Source: Planococcus maritimus
GTDB taxonomy: Bacteria > Bacillota > Bacilli > Bacillales_A > Planococcaceae
Assembly: GCF_001592825.1 (NCBI RefSeq)
Contig: NZ_LTZG01000021.1
Span: 1-64,000, forward strand
Reading direction: 5' to 3'
DNA: 64,000 bases
Made by a program: the position numbers and the translations under genes. Under the pieces are notes generated by a model that was not told the DNA's origin, did not search any database, and saw only the letters and a program-made list of their open reading frames with translations. Below are positions 7,020 through 17,247 of the stretch, piece by piece. Position 1 is the stretch's first letter, and the number at the start of each line of letters is the position of its first letter.

Positions 7020-9166
7020 CAGTCTGCCTCTTCCTCGTAGCCTAGGCGCGCGTAGATTTCTTCGATGACTTTTTGGGCAGCTACCGGGATGACTGTCCCC
7101 GGCCCGAAGATAGCACTTGCACCGTTATTGCGCAGGAACTCGTAATCCTGCGCTGGGATAACGCCACCCACAACGATTAAAATGTCCTCACGCCCGACTT
7201 TTTTCAGTTCTGCCGCGAGATCCGGCACAAGTGTCATATGTCCGGCTGCAAGGGAGCTGACGCCAATGACGTGGACATCGTTTTCCGCTGCTTGCTGAGC
7301 CGTCTCGGCCGGGGTTTGGAATAGCGGCCCGATATCGACATCAAAGCCAAGGTCAGCAAACGCAGTCGAAATGACTTTCGCGCCGCGATCGTGCCCGTCC
7401 TGGCCCATCTTGGCGATCAGGATGCGAGGGCGCCGTCCTTCGTTGTCGATGAATTCTTCAGTCATTTGTTTGACGATCTGCATTTCTTCTTGGTTCGAGA
7501 AGTTTGAACTGTATACACCGCTCACGGAACGAATCACCGCCTTATGTCTGCCGGAAGCTTTTTCAATAGCGTCTGAAATCTCACCGAGTGATGCCCGGTG
7601 GCGTGCCGCTTCAATGGCGCAGGCCAGAATATTGTCTTCCCCGCTCTCTGCCGCTTTGGCCAATTCCAGAAGTGCTTTTTCTACTTTTTCCTGATCACGC
7701 GTTTCGCGCATCCGCTCGAGTCGCTCGATCTGCTTTTTGCGCACCATTGTGTTATCGATGTTCAAAATATCGATCGGGTCTTCCTCATCCAATCGGTAAC
7801 GGTTGACGCCGATGATCGTTTCTTCATTCGAATCGATTTGCGCTTGTTTTTTCGCAGCCGCTTCTTCGATGCGCATTTTCGGTAGTCCCGTTTCGATGGC
7901 TTTTGCCATGCCGCCGAGCTCTTCTACTTCCTCGATCAATGTCCACGCTTTTTCCATCAATTCTTCTGTAAGTTTCTCGACATAATACGAACCACCCCAA
8001 GGATCGATCGTATTATTCATCAAAGTCTCTTCCTGAAGGAATAATTGCGTATTGCGTGCAATGCGTGCAGAGAAATCAGTAGGCAGGGCAATGGCTTCAT
8101 CCAAGGCATTGGTATGCAAGGATTGGGTATGGCCCATTGCGGCTGCGTTCGCTTCAAGCAATGTACGCGTCACGTTATTAAACGGATCCTGTTCAGTCAA
8201 GCTCCAGCCCGAAGTTTGGGAATGGGTGCGGAGCGCTAAGGATTTAGCGTTTTGCGGATCAAAGCTCTTCATCATTTTCGCCCAGATTTCCCGGCCAGCA
8301 CGCATTTTCGCTACTTCCATAAAGTAATTCATGCCGATGCCCCAGAAAAATGACAAGCGCGGTGCAAACTGGTCTATGCCGATGCCTGCTTCTAGCCCTG
8401 TGCGCACGTATTCCAGTCCATCTGCCAGCGTATAGGCAAGTTCGATATCTGCTGTGGCGCCCGCTTCTTGGATATGATAGCCCGAAATGGAAATCGAGTT
8501 GAACTTTGGCATATGAGAGGATGTGTATTTAAAAATATCTGCGATAATTTGCATCGACATGGCCGGAGGATAAATATACGTATTCCGGACCATATATTCT
8601 TTCAAAATATCATTTTGGATGGTGCCTGCGAGTTGCTCTGGCGATACGCCTTGCTCTTCTGCAGCGACAATGAAAAATGCCATGATCGGCACGACAGCCC
8701 CGTTCATCGTCATCGACACTGACATTTGATCGAGCGGAATGCCGTCAAAGAGAATTTTCATGTCTTCTACGCTATCGATGGCTACGCCCGCTTTCCCGAC
8801 ATCACCCACAACACGCGGATGATCGGAATCATAGCCGCGGTGCGTGGCAAGGTCAAAAGCAACAGACAAGCCTTTTTGCCCCATGGCTAAGTTCCGGCGA
8901 TAGAATGCGTTACTTTCTTCAGCTGTCGAAAAACCGGCATATTGGCGTACTGTCCAAGGCCGTGACACGTACATCGTCGGGTAAGGCCCGCGGACGTTCG
9001 GTGCAAATCCAGGATAGCTTGTTTGCTGTTTATTCAAGTCCTTTGAAGAATAAAACGGTTTCACGGCAATGCCTTCATTGGTCATAAAAGCGCTGTCATT
9101 TCGTTCGCCCAGTTTAGCCGTATCGAGTTTTGTGACGTCAATTTTCGTGAAATCGGGTGTCGTCAT
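7019..9166 (-). CDS. mcmA: Methylmalonyl-CoA mutase, large (B12-binding) subunit
   Basis: This 715-residue protein has the TIM-barrel substrate domain (about 50-430) and a C-terminal cobalamin domain. The lower-ligand motif is GQDGHDRG, with Asp590, His592 and Gly595, followed by a VVGG segment near residue 668. It rearranges (R)-methylmalonyl-CoA to succinyl-CoA using adenosylcobalamin. It starts directly after the small-subunit stop codon (TAA then ATG) and ends overlapping meaB, so mutA-mcmA-meaB is one operon. Length is usual for the family. Confidence 0.95.
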   Translation of the reverse strand: MTTPDFTKIDVTKLDTAKLGERNDSAFMTNEGIAVKPFYSSKDLNKQQTSYPGFAPNVRGPYPTMYVSRPWTVRQYAGFSTAEESNAFYRRNLAMGQKGLSVAFDLATHRGYDSDHPRVVGDVGKAGVAIDSVEDMKILFDGIPLDQMSVSMTMNGAVVPIMAFFIVAAEEQGVSPEQLAGTIQNDILKEYMVRNTYIYPPAMSMQIIADIFKYTSSHMPKFNSISISGYHIQEAGATADIELAYTLADGLEYVRTGLEAGIGIDQFAPRLSFFWGIGMNYFMEVAKMRAGREIWAKMMKSFDPQNAKSLALRTHSQTSGWSLTEQDPFNNVTRTLLEANAAAMGHTQSLHTNALDEAIALPTDFSARIARNTQLFLQEETLMNNTIDPWGGSYYVEKLTEELMEKAWTLIEEVEELGGMAKAIETGLPKMRIEEAAAKKQAQIDSNEETIIGVNRYRLDEEDPIDILNIDNTMVRKKQIERLERMRETRDQEKVEKALLELAKAAESGEDNILACAIEAARHRASLGEISDAIEKASGRHKAVIRSVSGVYSSNFSNQEEMQIVKQMTEEFIDNEGRRPRILIAKMGQDGHDRGAKVISTAFADLGFDVDIGPLFQTPAETAQQAAENDVHVIGVSSLAAGHMTLVPDLAAELKKVGREDILIVVGGVIPAQDYEFLRNNGASAIFGPGTVIPVAAQKVIEEIYARLGYEEEAD

Positions 9167-10861
9167 TTACAGCGCCTCCTTTCCAAGTGATAGAATAGCT
9201 TCCAATTTGTCGATTAACGGTTTGCCAGCATATATAGAGTCGCTGATCCCGTTCGTTTGCCAACTTTCCAATGTTTTGGCGTCAATTCTTCCAGCGACAT
9301 CGATCACTGTTTCCGAATCAAGATGCGGAATGAATTTTTCATATGTCTCGCGGCTGCCGCACAACACAGCATAGTCGAGCTCTTCTGCACGAATGTAGCG
9401 GTTTACCTCATCAGCGGATGAAAGATATGGGCTTAGTTCAGGCTCTATTCCTGCGACGGATAGGAAACCTTGGACGAAATCCACCTGCGGTTTTACGGAT
9501 TTTAACGGTTCTAACAGGATAACTGCTGATCTGATCGTCGTTTCTCGGCTTTTCGCTCGCAGTGTCTCGAATGGCGTCGCTAACCGTTTGGCTGTCATGT
9601 ATTCCAAATGCGCCGTATCGATTTTCGCGTCTTTTACCGGTTCCTGAGGATTGGCGTAAATGTTTGTGCCGATTAACGAAGTTTTCCGATTGGCCACTTG
9701 CTGTTCACGATCGAGCCATTTCGCTTGAATATCATCTGTCAGCCAGCCGGTTCGCTTCACCTCGGAATAGCCCCCTGCTTGTTGAATCTCCAGGAAATAT
9801 TGCCAAGCAACATCTACGTATTCACGCGTCAGGCTTTCAATATAATAGGAGCCCGCTGCCACATCCGTGACATGCGAAACATGGGATTCTTCTTTAATAA
9901 CCAATTGCACATTGCGTGCGATGCGCCGGCTTGAGCCAGTCGGAACGGTCAGGAAATCATGTGGGTGTACGGTATGTCCATCCGTTCCGGCAAGTACGGC
10001 GGAAAAAGTAGAATTGCCGGCCCGCAGCAAATTGACGTAAGGATCCAGTTTGGAGTATGAGCGCACTGAGGTTTCCGTAAATACGGGAATGCGTGGCGCT
10101 TGCTTTCCATAAGCAGAACAGAACGCTTGCCATAGTACGCGAAACGCCCGTATTTTTGATATTTCTTGAAAAAAGTGTGTGTCGACTGCAAAACGCACCC
10201 AAAAGTTCTTGGCCGCTGATTCGAAATCCTGCTGCTCTACCGCTTCAGCCATCATGCTAAGTGCCACGCCCAGTTCATGAATGATCGTGCCCCCGGCATT
10301 ATGCGTTGGCAATGTATCAATCAAGCCGGTTCGGACATTCTCAGGTGCCTGAATGGTTTCTTCCGTGAAAATGACACCTTGCACGCTTGCTTGCTGTTCA
10401 ACTGTCAGGCGATCGAATACGCCCAAAATAGGATCTTCATCTTCTGTTACTTTGAAATAAATCGGATAGCGAACAATCAACTCGGCAAGCTGATCCAGTT
10501 GTGCTTCAGTCCAGTTGAATGGTTTTGCCCCGGAATAAACGACCGCTTCATTGCCTCTCGACAAATCCTCTTCTGTGACAGACAAAAACTCTTCAGCATC
10601 ATGCGCCGTGATTTCCTGTGCCACGATCCACGAGTCGCTGTACTTTCCGCTCTGGACAGCCGCCACTTGCGCATTGATATCTGATACGGAGCGCTCTAGC
10701 ATATCTTTCGTATAGAGGGGTTCGAGAGTGATGTCTTCAATCGTGCGCGTTCTCATCACCTTTTCAAAATCTTTCCCTTTCAGTGCAGCATCTGCTGCTT
10801 GTTTCCATTCCTCGTATGTACGCTCAGGAAACTGAATGTTTTTCATCGATTCAATCGTCAA
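9167..10861 (-). CDS. mutA: Methylmalonyl-CoA mutase, small subunit
   Basis: A 564-residue homologue of the large subunit that keeps the barrel domain but lacks the DxHxxG cobalamin motif and has a shortened C-terminal domain, as expected for the non-catalytic chain of heterodimeric mutases. Translation probably begins at a TTG (10859-10861): GGAGG stands 7 bases upstream and no closer ATG fits. It is the first gene of mutA-mcmA-meaB and follows the bkdB terminator, so the operon likely has its own promoter in 10862-10920; a TAAAAT sequence at 10892-10897 is a possible -10 box. Confidence 0.92.
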   Translation of the reverse strand: MTIESMKNIQFPERTYEEWKQAADAALKGKDFEKVMRTRTIEDITLEPLYTKDMLERSVSDINAQVAAVQSGKYSDSWIVAQEITAHDAEEFLSVTEEDLSRGNEAVVYSGAKPFNWTEAQLDQLAELIVRYPIYFKVTEDEDPILGVFDRLTVEQQASVQGVIFTEETIQAPENVRTGLIDTLPTHNAGGTIIHELGVALSMMAEAVEQQDFESAAKNFWVRFAVDTHFFQEISKIRAFRVLWQAFCSAYGKQAPRIPVFTETSVRSYSKLDPYVNLLRAGNSTFSAVLAGTDGHTVHPHDFLTVPTGSSRRIARNVQLVIKEESHVSHVTDVAAGSYYIESLTREYVDVAWQYFLEIQQAGGYSEVKRTGWLTDDIQAKWLDREQQVANRKTSLIGTNIYANPQEPVKDAKIDTAHLEYMTAKRLATPFETLRAKSRETTIRSAVILLEPLKSVKPQVDFVQGFLSVAGIEPELSPYLSSADEVNRYIRAEELDYAVLCGSRETYEKFIPHLDSETVIDVAGRIDAKTLESWQTNGISDSIYAGKPLIDKLEAILSLGKEAL

Positions 10862-10921
10862 ACTATTCCCTCCTCAAAGCTTTCTGTCTTCATTTTACCT
10901 GACTGGCTAAGTTACTGAAAG

Positions 10922-10955
10922 AAAAAAAAGCTTGAAGTCCGAAGACTCCAAACTT
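10922..10955 (-). terminator. Terminator of the bkd operon
   Basis: A 12-bp stem with two G-U pairs (10928-10939 with 10944-10955) has a TTCG tetraloop on the transcribed strand and eight T. It lies 5 bases past the bkdB stop and closes the branched-chain operon. Confidence 0.9.
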
Positions 10956-10959
10956 TTTA

Positions 10960-12306
10960 TCAATACACGGATGTATTGTCTTTGTTCATTTTTTCAAGAA
11001 TTTCTTTAACACGTGCCAAGAATTGACCGCACACGAGCCCGTCGAGCACGCGGTGGTCGAGCGATAGGCATAAGTTGACCATGTCACGTGCAGCGATCAT
11101 GCCGCCGTCCATGATGACCGGGCGCTTAACAATCGATTCGACTTGGATGATCGCAGCCTGTGGGTGGTTGATGATGCCCATTGACTGAATCGAACCGAAT
11201 GAACCGGTGTTATTGACGGTGAATGTACCGCCTTGCATATCCGCTGACTTCAATTTGCCGCTACGCGCTTTTTGCGCCAATTCGTTGATTTCGCGGCCGA
11301 TGCCTTTTGCCGATTTTTCATCAGCATTCTTGATGACCGGAACGAACAATGCGTTATCAGAAGCGACAGCGATTGAGATGTTAATGTCTTTCTTCTGGAT
11401 GATCTTGTCGCCGGCCCACATCGAATTCATCATCGGGAATTCTTTCAAGGCTTGCGAGATAGCTTTCACGAAGAATGCAAAATACGTGATGTTGAAGCCT
11501 TCTTTTTTCTTGAAGTCGCCTTTGATCGAATCGCGGAATTGCGCAAGGTCCGTTACGTCAACTTCAATCATCATCCATGCATGCGGTGCTTCGTGTTTGC
11601 TCTTGAGCATATTCGCAGCAATCGCTTTACGCACGCCCGTCACCGGAATTTCGATATCGCCAGGAGCCGATTCAATCGATTGTTCCTTGGCTGCCGGTGC
11701 TTTCGGCGCTTGTGCCGGTGCAGCTTGTTGAGCCGGTTCTGCAGCTTCAGTTGCTTGAGGGGCTTGTGCCGTCTCGCTGCCAGCTTGTGGGATGTTGCCG
11801 CTGTCGATCAATTTCATCAAGTCCTTGCGGGTGATGCGGCCTTCGTTTCCAGATCCTTCGACTTGGTTCAAGTCGATATCGTGGTCTTGCGCGAGGCGAA
11901 GGACGGCTGGTGAATAACGCGCTTTGCCGCCTTGTGGTTTCGCTGGTTTTGCAGAACCTTTTTCACCTTCGAGATTTTTCGTCGGTGCCGCTCCTGCAGC
12001 CGGTATTTCATTAGCTTTTTCGCCTTCAGCAGGCTTCGCTTCTTCTACAGGGGCTGAATCTCCACCTTCAGTTTCAATGGTACAGACCACTTCACCGACT
12101 TCCAAAGTATCGCCTTCTGAAGCGATCAATTCCTTAATGGTCCCCGTAAAGGATGAAGGAACTTCTGCCGTTACTTTATCCGTATTGACTTCTGCCAATG
12201 GGTCATACTTGTTTACATGATCGCCTGGCTGAACGAGCCATTTTTCGATCGTGCCTTCTGTTACACTTTCGCCAAGTTGGGGCATCGTGATTTTTTCAAT
12301 AGCCAA
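10960..12306 (-). CDS. bkdB: Branched-chain alpha-keto acid dehydrogenase E2 (dihydrolipoyl acyltransferase)
   Basis: This 448-residue protein has one lipoyl domain (1-78, lipoyl Lys44 in TDKVTAEV), a Pro/Ala/Glu-rich linker, a peripheral-subunit-binding domain near 130-165 (ARYSPAVLRLAQ), a second Ala/Pro linker, and the catalytic domain ending with DHRVLDG. It passes the acyl group from E1 to CoA. In this operon the substrates are the keto acids of Val, Leu and Ile. Unlike the tightly spaced upstream genes, it is separated from bkdAB by 372 bp holding three repeat units, which may affect its relative expression. Confidence 0.93.
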   Translation of the reverse strand: MAIEKITMPQLGESVTEGTIEKWLVQPGDHVNKYDPLAEVNTDKVTAEVPSSFTGTIKELIASEGDTLEVGEVVCTIETEGGDSAPVEEAKPAEGEKANEIPAAGAAPTKNLEGEKGSAKPAKPQGGKARYSPAVLRLAQDHDIDLNQVEGSGNEGRITRKDLMKLIDSGNIPQAGSETAQAPQATEAAEPAQQAAPAQAPKAPAAKEQSIESAPGDIEIPVTGVRKAIAANMLKSKHEAPHAWMMIEVDVTDLAQFRDSIKGDFKKKEGFNITYFAFFVKAISQALKEFPMMNSMWAGDKIIQKKDINISIAVASDNALFVPVIKNADEKSAKGIGREINELAQKARSGKLKSADMQGGTFTVNNTGSFGSIQSMGIINHPQAAIIQVESIVKRPVIMDGGMIAARDMVNLCLSLDHRVLDGLVCGQFLARVKEILEKMNKDNTSVY

Positions 12307-12354
12307 AGGGATTCCTCCTTTTCAATCTGTGATGCGTATTCCGTTATAGAGTTT

Positions 12355-12678
12355 GCTGGACGGGCAAAAAGCGCCAGTACCGGCGTTACCTCCAGCGCTT
12401 GTCGGGGCTAGATGGGCAACTCCGCTTTTCTTCTGTCTAGCTCCGTTGCCCAGCCCCTCGAGGTCGCTTCGGTCCCACCTGCACTGGCAAAGAGCGCCAG
12501 TGCTGGCGTTACCTCCAGCGCTTGTCGGGGCTAGATGGGCAACTCCGCTTTTCTTCTGTCTAGCTGCAACGGCCAGCTTCTCGAGTCATAAGCCATTCTG
12601 GCTGTGCGGCAAAAAAGCGCCGCTTCGCCAGCCTGCTTTATGCCTGTCGAAGCTAAACGGCCGTTTCCGCTTTTCTTC
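12355..12678 (-). repeat. Tandem array of three about 123-bp units between E1-beta and E2 genes
   Basis: GCGCCAG/GCGCCGC starts recur at 12371, 12494 and 12617, exactly 123 bp apart. Units one and two share long blocks, including CCTCCAGCGCTTGTCGGGG and CAACTCCGCTTTTCTTCTG; the third is more diverged (GCTAAACGGCCGTTTCCGCTTTTCTTCT). The wording (TCTAGCTCC...CCCCTCGAGGTCGCTTCGGTC) is that of a repeat widespread between genes in Bacillaceae. No ORF of the expected style crosses it. It fills the only large gap in the operon. Confidence 0.85.
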
Positions 12679-13662
12679 TTAAAATTCAGCTAGTTCTCTC
12701 ATGGCTTTTTCTACTTTATCTGGGTTGATCATGAAGAATTTCTCCATCGTTGGTGCGTAAGGCATGGCCGGGATATCCGGTCCTGCTAGGCGCTTGATTG
12801 GCGCGTCAAGGTCGAATAAGCAGTTTTCGGCGATGATCGCTGCCACTTCTCCGATGATGCTTCCTTCTTTATTGTCTTCTGTGACTAGAAGAACTTTTCC
12901 GGTCTTTTTCGCTGCTTCGATGATGCCTTCTTTGTCCAATGGATAGATTGTGCGAAGATCCAAAATGTGGACAGAGTAACCGTCTTCAGCCAAACGTTCT
13001 GCAGCTTGCAAAGCAAAGTGCACAGCCAATCCGTAAGTGATGACAGTGATGTCTTCGCCTTCGCGTTTAACGTCGGCTTTGCCGATTTCGATTGTGTAGT
13101 CATCTTCTGGTACTTCGCTTTTAATGAGGCGGTAGGCACGCTTGTGCTCGAAGAACATGACAGGATCTTCATCGCGGATCGCGGCTTTCAGCAAGCCTTT
13201 GGCGTCATATGGAGTGGACGGAATGACGATTTTAAGTCCCGGTTGGTTAGCGAATACCGCTTCCACCGATTGAGAATGGTACAATGCGCCGTGGACGCCG
13301 CCGCCGAATGGTGCGCGGAAAACGATCGGGCAAGACCAGTCGTTGTTCGAACGATAGCGGATGCGTGAAGCTTCCGAAATGATTTGGTTGACGGCCGGCA
13401 TGATAAAATCCGCGAACTGGAATTCAGCAATCGGACGCAGGCCATACATTGCCGCTCCAATTCCGACTCCAGCAATGGCTGATTCCGCAAGCGGCGTATC
13501 GACTACGCGGTCTTCGCCGAATTCATCGTAGAGACCTTGTGTCGCTTTAAAAACGCCACCTTTTTTCCCGACATCTTCCCCGAGTACGAAAACGTTTTCG
13601 TCACGTGCCATTTCTTCTTTCATGGCGAGCGTGATGGCATCAATATAACTCATAACTGCCAT
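12679..13662 (-). CDS. bkdAB: Branched-chain alpha-keto acid dehydrogenase E1 beta
   Basis: A 327-residue transketolase-like beta chain. It opens with SYIDAITLAMKEEMARDENV and has the conserved GEDVGKKGGVFKAT and DTPLAESAIAGVGIGAA blocks, and a C-terminal transketolase domain with GSIIGEV and LAGPDIPAMPYA. With E1 alpha it forms the thiamine-diphosphate heterotetramer that decarboxylates branched-chain keto acids. Its start overlaps the E1-alpha stop by one base (TAATG). An in-frame ATG three codons later is an alternative start. Confidence 0.93.
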   Translation of the reverse strand: MAVMSYIDAITLAMKEEMARDENVFVLGEDVGKKGGVFKATQGLYDEFGEDRVVDTPLAESAIAGVGIGAAMYGLRPIAEFQFADFIMPAVNQIISEASRIRYRSNNDWSCPIVFRAPFGGGVHGALYHSQSVEAVFANQPGLKIVIPSTPYDAKGLLKAAIRDEDPVMFFEHKRAYRLIKSEVPEDDYTIEIGKADVKREGEDITVITYGLAVHFALQAAERLAEDGYSVHILDLRTIYPLDKEGIIEAAKKTGKVLLVTEDNKEGSIIGEVAAIIAENCLFDLDAPIKRLAGPDIPAMPYAPTMEKFFMINPDKVEKAMRELAEF

Positions 13663-14666
13663 TATTCGTTTCCTCCTTCTTCAGCATAGACATGCTCCAT
13701 CGCACTTTCAGCGAGTGCATATGGTGCATTTTCTGCATAATCCGTTGCTTCATTGACCAAGACCATGATGCGGTCGTTGATTTCTTTTTCAAGATCGTCG
13801 TCCATAATGCCATTTTCTTTCAAATAGGCACCAAACAACAGAATTGGGTCTTTTTCTTTTTGTGCCGCGAGTTCGTCCGCTGAACGGTATTGGCGGTGAT
13901 CATCGTCGGATGAGTGAGCCGTCATGCGTTCTGATACTGTCTCGATCAAGCTCGGACCTTCGCCGTTGCGTGCACGGTCCGCTGCTTCTTTTACATGTTT
14001 ATAAACTTCAATTGGGTCGTTTCCATCAATCGTAACGCCTGGCATGCCGTAGCTTGCCGCACGGTCCGAAACGTTTTTGCTCGCTACTTGGCGTTCAAAA
14101 GGAACGGAAATGGCATAACGGTTGTTTTCGACCATCGTGATGACCGGCAATTTATGGACGCCCGCAAAGTTCAAGCCTTCGTGGAAATCGCCTTGGTTGG
14201 AAGAACCTTCTCCCAGCGTGTTGAATGTAATGAAATCTTTTTTCTTCATTTTTCCGGCAAGCGCAACACCTACTGCATGTGGCAATTGCGTTGTTACAGG
14301 TGAAGAACCTGTCAGGATCCGGTTTTTCTTTTGGCCGAAATGTCCAGGCATTTGGCGGCCGCCAGAGTTTGGATCTTCCGCTTTAGCGAATGCTGACAAC
14401 ATCAAATCTTTCGGCGTCATGCCGAAATGGATAACAACGCCTAAGTCGCGGTAATAAGGCGCGACGTAATCTTTCGTGTTGTCGAGCGCATAAGCCGCTC
14501 CGACTTGTGCAGCCTCCTGGCCTTGGCAAGAGATAACGAATGGAATTTTACCTGCACGGTTTAAGAGCCACATGCGTTCATCAACGCGGCGTGCCGTCAA
14601 CATCGTTTCGTAAATGTTCAGGACATCTTCATTTGTCAAACCTACTTCTTCGTGTTTCGTAGCCAT
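13662..14666 (-). CDS. bkdAA: Branched-chain alpha-keto acid dehydrogenase E1 alpha
   Basis: This 334-residue protein carries the thiamine-diphosphate motif GEGSSNQGDFHEGLN ending in ENNRYA (about 150-185), and the phosphorylation-loop-like segment with RMTAHSSDDD (about 255-265). It binds the cofactor between alpha and beta chains and carries out decarboxylation. It lies 13 bp after lpdV and overlaps bkdAB. The sequence fits the branched-chain rather than pyruvate group because of the operon partners Bcd, Ptb and Buk. Confidence 0.93.
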   Translation of the reverse strand: MATKHEEVGLTNEDVLNIYETMLTARRVDERMWLLNRAGKIPFVISCQGQEAAQVGAAYALDNTKDYVAPYYRDLGVVIHFGMTPKDLMLSAFAKAEDPNSGGRQMPGHFGQKKNRILTGSSPVTTQLPHAVGVALAGKMKKKDFITFNTLGEGSSNQGDFHEGLNFAGVHKLPVITMVENNRYAISVPFERQVASKNVSDRAASYGMPGVTIDGNDPIEVYKHVKEAADRARNGEGPSLIETVSERMTAHSSDDDHRQYRSADELAAQKEKDPILLFGAYLKENGIMDDDLEKEINDRIMVLVNEATDYAENAPYALAESAMEHVYAEEGGNE

Positions 14667-14679
14667 TGAATTTCCTCCT

Positions 14680-16107
14680 TTAACTATGGATCGCTTTGCC
14701 GTCTACGGCTAGAGCTGCTTCGCCCATAACCTCTGATAGCGTCGGGTGCGGGTGAATGGTATCTGCAATTTCCCAAGGGGTTGCATCAAGAACCATGGCA
14801 AGGCCGGCTTCTGAGATCATGTCCGTCACGTGTGGACCGATCATATGGACGCCGAGAATATCATTCGTCTTTTTATCGGCGATGATTTTCACAAAACCAT
14901 CTGATTCACCATAGACCAGCGCTTTGCCAATCGCTTTAAAGGAGAATTTTCCGGTTTTCAGTTCGTAACCTTGTTCTTTTGCCTGGTCTTCCGTGATGCC
15001 GACACTTGCCGCTTCCGGATTTGAATAAATGCATCGGGATACAAGGTCGTAATCAATAGCGTGCGGTGCATTGCCTTTGATATGCTCAATTGCCGTAATG
15101 CCTTCATGTGAAGCTACATGAGCTAGCTGCAATCCGCCGATAACGTCACCAATCGCATAAATATGGGATTCTTTTGTTTGGAAAGTCTTTTTCACTTGGA
15201 TAAAGCCTTTTTCGACCAATATATCGGTGTTTTCGATGCCGATATTTTCCACGTTTGCTTGGCGACCGACAGATACTAACATTTTTTCAGCTGTAAAGGT
15301 TTCGTTGCTGCCATTGATTTCAGCTTGGATGGATACTTGGCCTTCGCCTTTTTCTACTGTTTCTGACAATACTTTTGCGCTTGTCGCGAATTTCACGCCT
15401 TTTTTCTTCAATAGTTTCTGCATTTCTTTTGAGATGTCTTTGTCTTCTGTTGGGATGATGCGGTCTGCGTACTCAAGCACCGTTACCTCAACACCGAAAT
15501 CATTGAGCATAGACGCCCATTCGATTCCGATAACGCCGCCGCCGACAATCAAAATGGATTTCGGCAGCTCAGTCATTGCAAGCGCTTCTTCTGAGCTCAT
15601 AACAAATTCTCCGTCGATATCAAGTCCTGGCAACGTGCGCGGGCGAGAACCAGTAGCGATGATGACGTAGTTCGGGATGAGCATTTCGTTTTCTTCACCA
15701 TTGTTCATCTCCACAGAAATCGTACCTGGGTTTGGCGAGAAAATCGATGGCCCAAGAATACGGCCAATGCCTTCATACACATCAATTTTGCCTTTTTTCA
15801 TCAAGCCTTGCACACCAGCATGAAGTTGATCGACAATTCCCTGTTTACGCTGTTGGACACGCGAGAAATCGAGCGATACCTCTCCAGTATTGACGCCAAA
15901 ATCAGCAGCGTGATTTTTGGTCGTTGCGTAAACTTCTGCACTGCGAAGCAATGCTTTACTTGGGATACAGCCTTGGTGCAGGCATGTACCACCCAACTTG
16001 CCTTTTTCGACAATTGCCGTTTTGAGGCCGAGCTGTGCCGAGCGGATTGCCGCTACATAACCGCCCGTACCGCCGCCTAGGATGACGACATCATAATTTT
16101 GAGCCAT
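14680..16107 (-). CDS. lpdV: Dihydrolipoamide dehydrogenase (E3) of the branched-chain complex
   Basis: A 475-residue flavoprotein disulfide reductase. It shows the FAD site GGGTGGYVAAIRSAQ (11-25), the redox pair GGTCLHQGC (Cys42 and Cys47), the NAD motif GGGVIGIEWASM and the C-terminal active base region HPHPTLSE. It reoxidises the lipoyl arm of E2 with NAD+. It sits between buk and bkdAA in a run of closely spaced genes. A second E3 for pyruvate dehydrogenase is expected elsewhere in the genome. Confidence 0.94.
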   Translation of the reverse strand: MAQNYDVVILGGGTGGYVAAIRSAQLGLKTAIVEKGKLGGTCLHQGCIPSKALLRSAEVYATTKNHAADFGVNTGEVSLDFSRVQQRKQGIVDQLHAGVQGLMKKGKIDVYEGIGRILGPSIFSPNPGTISVEMNNGEENEMLIPNYVIIATGSRPRTLPGLDIDGEFVMSSEEALAMTELPKSILIVGGGVIGIEWASMLNDFGVEVTVLEYADRIIPTEDKDISKEMQKLLKKKGVKFATSAKVLSETVEKGEGQVSIQAEINGSNETFTAEKMLVSVGRQANVENIGIENTDILVEKGFIQVKKTFQTKESHIYAIGDVIGGLQLAHVASHEGITAIEHIKGNAPHAIDYDLVSRCIYSNPEAASVGITEDQAKEQGYELKTGKFSFKAIGKALVYGESDGFVKIIADKKTNDILGVHMIGPHVTDMISEAGLAMVLDATPWEIADTIHPHPTLSEVMGEAALAVDGKAIHS

Positions 16108-16130
16108 TGGGTATTCCTCCTTTGGAATGA

Positions 16131-17216
16131 TTAACCGTTTGGATAAATTCGAGCTTGTTCTTCGCCGTCAAGCACACGGCTTGCGCCTTCTGCAAGTGCT
16201 TGCAATTCGTTCTCCCCGGGATGGACAACGACATCGCCAATCCAAGAAATACGGTCAGATATCGATTTGACGAATTCTTTCCCATACGCCAAACCGCCCG
16301 TTAAAATGATGGCATCGACTTGCCCTTTCAACACTGCGCTTGCAGAGCCGATTTCGCGTGCGACTTGATAAGCCATCGCCTCGTACACCAATTCGGCTTC
16401 TTTATCGCCTTTTTGGATGCGCTTTTCGACCGTCACGGCATCATTTGTGCCTAGATAGCCAACTAAACCGCCTTGCCCGACTAATTTTTTCATAATTTCG
16501 TGTCGGTAGTATTGGCCGGAAAAGCACAGTTCGACTAAATCTCCAGCCGGTACTGTTCCTGCACGCTCTGGGCTGAATGGGCCGTCGCCGTGCAAGCCGT
16601 TGTTGACTTCAACCACTTTGCCGCTCTCATGGACACCGACCGTAATGCCTCCGCCCATATGCGTCACGATAAGGCGCAAATCTTTATAATCGCGTCCTGT
16701 TTCTTTCGCATAGCGTTTGGCTACTGCCTTTTGGTTCAAGGCATGAAAAATCGATTTGCGTTCGATCAATGAAAAGCCGGAAACTCGCGCGATGGGCGAT
16801 AATTCATCGACTACGACAGGATCGACGATAAATGCCGGGATGTTAAGTCCTTCAGCAATTTCGTGGGCGATGATGCCCCCTAAATTGGAAGCATGCTGGC
16901 CGGAATAGCCTTCACGCAAATCTTCTAACATTGCTTCGTTGACAGCGTAAGTTCCTCCTTCGATTGGGCGAAGCAGTCCGCCTCTTCCGCATACAGCAGA
17001 GAGGTTCGAGACGTTCATGCCCTCTTCATCCAAGGCTTCTAGTATATTTTGTTTTCGAAATTGAAACTGGTCAATAATGGCAGGGAAATCCGCCAACTCT
17101 TCAGTTGAGTGGCGGATTGTTTTTTCAAGGATCTGGACATCGTTGTCAAAAACGCCGATCTTTGTTGATGTGGAGCCGGGGTTAATGACCAGGATTCGAT
17201 TCAGCTGTTTTTGCAC
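16131..17216 (-). CDS. buk: Butyrate / branched-chain fatty acid kinase
   Basis: A 361-residue member of the acetokinase fold family. The phosphate-binding N-terminus [13 protein letters not shown] (about 12-24), [15 protein letters not shown] and [12 protein letters not shown] blocks, and a C-terminal [13 protein letters not shown] segment are all present. Together with Ptb it turns branched acyl-CoA into the free acid with ATP formation. Genes on both sides (bcd, lpdV) are in the same operon with gaps of about 30 bp or less. Length matches the family. Confidence 0.92.
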   Translation of the reverse strand: MQKQLNRILVINPGSTSTKIGVFDNDVQILEKTIRHSTEELADFPAIIDQFQFRKQNILEALDEEGMNVSNLSAVCGRGGLLRPIEGGTYAVNEAMLEDLREGYSGQHASNLGGIIAHEIAEGLNIPAFIVDPVVVDELSPIARVSGFSLIERKSIFHALNQKAVAKRYAKETGRDYKDLRLIVTHMGGGITVGVHESGKVVEVNNGLHGDGPFSPERAGTVPAGDLVELCFSGQYYRHEIMKKLVGQGGLVGYLGTNDAVTVEKRIQKGDKEAELVYEAMAYQVAREIGSASAVLKGQVDAIILTGGLAYGKEFVKSISDRISWIGDVVVHPGENELQALAEGASRVLDGEEQARIYPNG

Positions 17217-17247
17217 ACCGATTCCTCCATTCTTCCTTCTGTCTGTT

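Noticed and set aside
12371-12678. CRISPR array
   Set aside because: Three long units with 123-bp period and no short repeat/unique spacer pattern; no cas genes nearby.
12353-12682. 109-codon plus-strand frame across the bkd repeats
   Set aside because: It is repetitive sequence without a ribosome site and is opposite to all surrounding genes.
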